This document shows positions 60,211 to 64,000 of a stretch of DNA of 64,000 nucleotides, piece after piece; position 1 is the stretch's first letter, and every line of letters begins with the position of its first letter. This DNA is from Erwinia_E haradaeae_I. Its GTDB lineage: Bacteria; Pseudomonadota; Gammaproteobacteria; Enterobacterales; Enterobacteriaceae. The stretch spans positions 496,001-560,000 of the forward strand of contig NZ_LR217713.1 in NCBI RefSeq assembly GCF_900698925.1, given 5' to 3'. The notes beneath the pieces are model-generated. The model worked only from the letters and a program-made list of their open reading frames with translations, was not told where the DNA came from and did no database searches. The translations under genes and the position numbers were made by a program.

Positions 60211-61178
60211 CTATGCACAATTTAATCAATGTATAATTTTCAGTTTTCATTACGATTCGTATCTCAAAATGGATGATGTCATTATCGAATAATATAGAAT
60301 GTCTTTCTCTAAAGTCTAATGTTTGTCTTTAACATTAGATATAGTATGCTTTATCACCATAATAGGGAAATACTGTTAACGCTGCAGTCTTTAATGACGG
60401 TATAAATACATAACTATAACAATATATACATACTCTATTGCTCAAATATAACTAGTTTACTCATCTATTTATCTCAGTATATGGACTAGATAAATTGAAA
60501 GAGAACATTTAATGCTTCTGGCCTATAAGAAATACGTGTTTTCATAGATGTGGATCAGATATCATCTAATTGAGCAACGTAACAGAATATTGTAGTAATA
60601 CATATAGATATCAGAGAAAAGATTTACCTTTTGCGTAACCTTTATTGCAAATTTAATCTGAAAGGATGACAAACTATCTTCATCCATGTATTTTGTATCA
60701 TGCTGAAATTAATCATAGATAATAAAAGAAAATAAAAGAATTTTTTTGTAGATTTTTTATGGAATTATCCTAAAATTTTATACATGAATCTAATAACAAC
60801 GTAAATATCATAAATCGAAACAAATATTAATAAGTTAATATTCTATATCATGTCATAGTACAGATAATGATCATTTTAGTTTATTTTAACCTAATATTGT
60901 AGGATGAATTTTAATTACTAATTACTTTATTATAAGTAAAAGCATTTTATCGAAAAACAGATGAGATAAATTATATTATTGCTCTCAAAATTCTTGACTA
61001 TATTAGAACAAACATATATGACAGATTCTATTTTTAGCCAATAGTATTCTTTTTTCTATACAACACGTATGCTGACAGGATTACGAGAAATAACTAAGAT
61101 CCATGAATACTTGTATTCTATACCAATTATAGGCATATATTTATTTGCATCTGCATAAACTGAGCATGGAACTACCTC

Positions 61179-61649
61179 ATGGATATTCGTAAACTTAAAA
61201 AATTAATTAAATTAGTTGAGGCGTCTGGTATTGCTGAGCTAGAGATATCTGATGGTGAAGAATCGGTTCGTATTAGCCGCGCACTTCGTCATTCTAATAA
61301 CTCTCTATTACAGCAAATACACAAAGAATCAGGAACTAAAAAACCTAGTCTTACTGTAGGCTCAGACGTTCCATCTGAGGCGATTTTAGAAGCATCTTCT
61401 ATTTCGAAGATTAGTGGCTATATTGTCCGATCTCCTATGGTTGGCACTGTTTACCGTAACCCAAGTCCTGATGAACAACCATTCGTAGAGGTAGGTCAAT
61501 CAGTCAATATTGGTGATACTTTATGCATTGTTGAAGCCATGAAAATGATGAATCAGATTGAAGCTGAACAAGCTGGTATCGTAAAAGTAATTCTAGTTGA
61601 AAGTGGTCAGCCTGTTGAATTTGATGAACCACTGTTTGTCATCGAATAG
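61179..61649 (+). CDS. accB: Acetyl-CoA carboxylase biotin carboxyl carrier protein
   Basis: AccB carries biotin between biotin carboxylase and carboxyltransferase in malonyl-CoA synthesis. The 156-residue length equals that of E. coli. The N-terminal MDIRKLKKLIKLVEASGIAELEI, a linker, and the biotinyl domain (about 78-156) with the thumb-loop region PSPDEQPFVEVG and Lys122 in VEAMKMM are present. It starts accB-accC. Its modifying enzyme BirA is truncated in this window. Confidence 0.98.
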   Translation: MDIRKLKKLIKLVEASGIAELEISDGEESVRISRALRHSNNSLLQQIHKESGTKKPSLTVGSDVPSEAILEASSISKISGYIVRSPMVGTVYRNPSPDEQPFVEVGQSVNIGDTLCIVEAMKMMNQIEAEQAGIVKVILVESGQPVEFDEPLFVIE

Positions 61650-61660
61650 CGAGAGTAACC

Positions 61661-63010
61661 ATGTTGGACAAAATTATCATTGCTAATCGTGGTGAAATTG
61701 CACTACGTATTTTACGCGCTTGCAAAGAGCTGGGTATTAAAACAGTTGCAGTGCATTCTACAGTTGATCGAGACTTGCAACATGTTCTATTAGCAGATGA
61801 AACTGTATGTATAGGCCCGCCGCAACCCGTAAAAAGCTACTTAAACATTCCAGCACTTATTTCCGCTGCAGAAATTACTGGTGCTGTAGCTATTCATCCT
61901 GGATACGGTTTCTTATCTGAAAATGCAGATTTTGCTGAACAAATGGAACGTTCAGGGTTTATCTTTATTGGGCCAAAGGCTGATACAATTCGCCTAATGG
62001 GTGATAAAGTATCAGCAATTGCAGTGATGAAGAAAGCAGGTGTTCCTACAGTGCCTGGATCTGATGGGCCATTGACTGAAAATATGGATGAAAATCGGGC
62101 CTTTGCTGAACGCATTGGCTACCCTGTAATGATTAAAGCCTCTGGAGGTGGAGGCGGCCGCGGCATGCGAGTCGTTCGTTCTGATAAAGACTTAGAACAA
62201 TTAATTAATATAACGAAAACAGAATCTAAAGCAGCTTTCAATAATGAAACAGTCTATATGGAAAAGTATCTGGAGAACCCTCGTCATATTGAGATTCAGG
62301 TATTAGCAGATGACCATGGCAATGCTATTTACCTCGCCGAACGAGATTGTTCAATGCAGCGTCGTCACCAAAAAATCGTAGAGGAAGCTCCTGCTCCAGG
62401 TATTACTGAGACAATGCGACGCTATATAGGGAATCGCTGTTCAAAAGCCTGTATTGATATTGGTTATCGTGGTGCAGGTACTTTTGAATTTCTTTATGAA
62501 AATGGTCAATTCTATTTTATTGAAATGAATACTCGTATTCAGGTTGAACATCCAGTTACTGAAATGATTACCGGTATTGATTTGATAAAAGAACAACTAT
62601 GTATTGCTTCTGGTCACCCTCTATCAATTAAAGAGGATGAGGTGATTGTCCGTGGTCATGCAGTAGAGTGTCGTATTAATGCCGAGGACCCATTTACTTG
62701 TATACCAAGTCCTGGGAAAATTACCCGATTTCACGCACCTGGTGGTTTTGGAGTTCGATGGGAATCGCATGTTTACTCAGGTTATAGCGTTCCTCTCTAT
62801 TATGATTCAATGATAGGAAAGCTAATTACTTTTGGAGAAAATCGTAATGTAGCTATTGCGCGCATGCAAAATGCTTTAAATGAGTTAATTATTGATGGCA
62901 TTAAAACTAATATCACATTGCAAATGAATATTATGTCAGATAAAAATTTTCAGATTGGCAGTACTAATATTCATTATTTAGAAAAAAAACTTGGTCTAGA
63001 AGAGCTTTAA
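61661..63010 (+). CDS. accC: Acetyl-CoA carboxylase, biotin carboxylase subunit
   Basis: AccC carboxylates the biotin on AccB using ATP and bicarbonate. The 449-residue length equals that of E. coli. It starts MLDKIIIANRGEIALRILRA and has HPGYGFLSENADFA, the glycine-rich ATP loop KASGGGGGRGMR (about 159-170), EIQVLADDHGNA, the catalytic EMNTRIQVEHPVTEM and ECRINAEDP. It begins 11 bases after the accB stop. Lys and Arg residues of the active site appear intact. Confidence 0.98.
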   Translation: MLDKIIIANRGEIALRILRACKELGIKTVAVHSTVDRDLQHVLLADETVCIGPPQPVKSYLNIPALISAAEITGAVAIHPGYGFLSENADFAEQMERSGFIFIGPKADTIRLMGDKVSAIAVMKKAGVPTVPGSDGPLTENMDENRAFAERIGYPVMIKASGGGGGRGMRVVRSDKDLEQLINITKTESKAAFNNETVYMEKYLENPRHIEIQVLADDHGNAIYLAERDCSMQRRHQKIVEEAPAPGITETMRRYIGNRCSKACIDIGYRGAGTFEFLYENGQFYFIEMNTRIQVEHPVTEMITGIDLIKEQLCIASGHPLSIKEDEVIVRGHAVECRINAEDPFTCIPSPGKITRFHAPGGFGVRWESHVYSGYSVPLYYDSMIGKLITFGENRNVAIARMQNALNELIIDGIKTNITLQMNIMSDKNFQIGSTNIHYLEKKLGLEEL

Positions 63011-64000
63011 CTTAGTCTTTGTCTACTTTAGTAGAAAAAGTATATGATCAATCATTGGAATAAATTTTTTTCTTTTTTCTTTGAAAGTAATCTTTAATAA
63101 ATCAATATATTTATTTTGGGATAAGATTATTTTTTTTTAAAACCAAAAAATATGATATAATAATAAAACTATTTCTCAGATATTATTAATATAATTGATT
63201 TTATTTCACTTAATAATTCTTACATATTTGAGTGAAGATGTTTAGTATATTTATGCAATACAAAGGACAATATTGTTTATGTCTAAACTGTAATTAAAGA
63301 TGAAATTGTATCCTATTTTCTATTCGGAATTATTAATTCAAGATTACGAAAGAGAGAATAAGAGCTAATTGACATCCAAGAGAGATGTTTTTTATTTACT
63401 TAGTCTTGTAAATTGACTCAAAAATTGCTTTTTAATCACCAGGTGCTATTTACAACTATATTCAGACTTATTGTATTTATATATAACAGTATTTCAAATG
63501 AAAAAGAAAGATCTGTTATCTTTCAACAAAAAGGGATGTCCATAGATCAAATATTTAATATTTATTTAATTATATAGTATATATATACTTCTAGTAAGAA
63601 AGAAGTTTTTATAAACTAAAATATGAGAATAGACAACTGAGAATTTATCTGTACATGTCTGTAATTACTATATGAGTAATATACAATTAATATTGAATCG
63701 TCGTATTATATAAAAATAATGAGAACTCATTAGATAAATATATTATAACATATGCAATAATATCTAATAAATGGATCATTGCAACCACCTATTATAAAAA
63801 ATAAATATTATTGCATATTTTATGTATTAATAAATATCATTCATAATTAATTTTTAAGTGTAAAACAATTAGTTTGATTACTATACTAATCAAAATATCA
63901 ATTTGACTGAAAACAGTTTTTAAGAAAACTTTCTTTAAATAATAAGATTAAAAACATTTCTTTTAAGATGTTCATTGGTTCTTAACTAACAATCTATTTA
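63011..64000. other. Non-coding region to the window end
   Basis: 990 AT-rich bases downstream of accC. panF and prmA, which follow in E. coli, are not recognisable, and no tRNA was seen. A short stem (CTAC-TTTA-GTAG) lies about 20 bases after the accC stop. Confidence 0.45.

Larger units (their letters stand above)
59565..61178. other. Non-coding gap cysP-accB
   Basis: A 1.6-kb divergent spacer. A 76-codon plus-strand frame (59697-59927) ends in a 21-bp duplication and has no recognisable product. A minus-strand open frame (60130-60210) may be a relic, listed separately. aroQ, which precedes accB in E. coli, is not recognisable. Confidence 0.45.

Overview
The window looks like part of the reduced, AT-rich chromosome of a gammaproteobacterial insect endosymbiont. 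Almost every protein aligns end to end with an Enterobacterales orthologue. Gene order keeps short enterobacterial blocks (rpsU<>tsaD, aceE-aceF-lpd, hemC-hemD, pgk-fbaA beside tktA, murB-birA, mreB-mreC-mreD, argX-hisR-leuT-proM, minC-minD-minE, lpxH-purE-purK next to cysS, cysP-cysU-cysW-cysA, accB-accC). I saw no insertion sequences, prophage, CRISPR arrays or rRNA. Retention of sulfate import, cell-shape and division genes next to very reduced content would suit a Blochmannia-like ant symbiont, but the genus is an inference and was not tested.

Layout. 1-5 kb: the start of rpsU (truncated by the window edge), tsaD, folB, argS. 5.5-12.3 kb: trxB, then the pyruvate dehydrogenase genes aceE, aceF (one lipoyl domain) and lpd. 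13.7-15.2 kb: ubiD, followed by a 4.9-kb gene desert. 20-24 kb: hemC-hemD and a small lipoprotein, lptM, isolated where cyaA, cyaY and dapF would lie in E. coli. 25-31 kb: fbaA, pgk, tktA, with an epd-sized gap between pgk and tktA. 32-38 kb: murB overlapping a C-terminally truncated birA, then mreD, mreC, mreB. 39.5-43 kb: tRNA-Val, tatD, mtn and a four-tRNA operon. 43-46.3 kb: minE, minD, minC, erpA. 46.9-54.3 kb: purK, purE, lpxH, cysS, aspS. 55.8-63 kb: the sulfate ABC transporter operon, then accB and accC.

The genes serve core tasks: pyruvate to acetyl-CoA to malonyl-CoA (aceEF-lpd, accBC, with birA to biotinylate AccB), glycolysis and pentose phosphate (fbaA, pgk, tktA), haem, ubiquinone and folate precursors (hemC, hemD, ubiD, folB), wall, shape and division (murB, mreBCD, minCDE), lipid A and LPS export (lpxH, lptM), purines (purE, purK), sulfate uptake (cysPUWA), tRNA charging and modification (argS, cysS, aspS, tsaD) and Fe-S delivery (erpA).

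Adding up the listed CDS lengths gives about 36 kb of 64 kb, roughly 57% coding, which is low for a small symbiont genome. The non-coding part is very AT-rich, has several 17-25 bp tandem duplications and a few strong hairpins, and in places matches the footprint of a lost gene (epd, ppiB, plsY, the cyaA-cyaY-dapF area). I found no convincing new multigene system. The items most worth checking are the birA frameshift, the homopolymer G tracts acting as ribosome-binding sites of cysA and pgk, the isolated lptM, and three possible gene relics.
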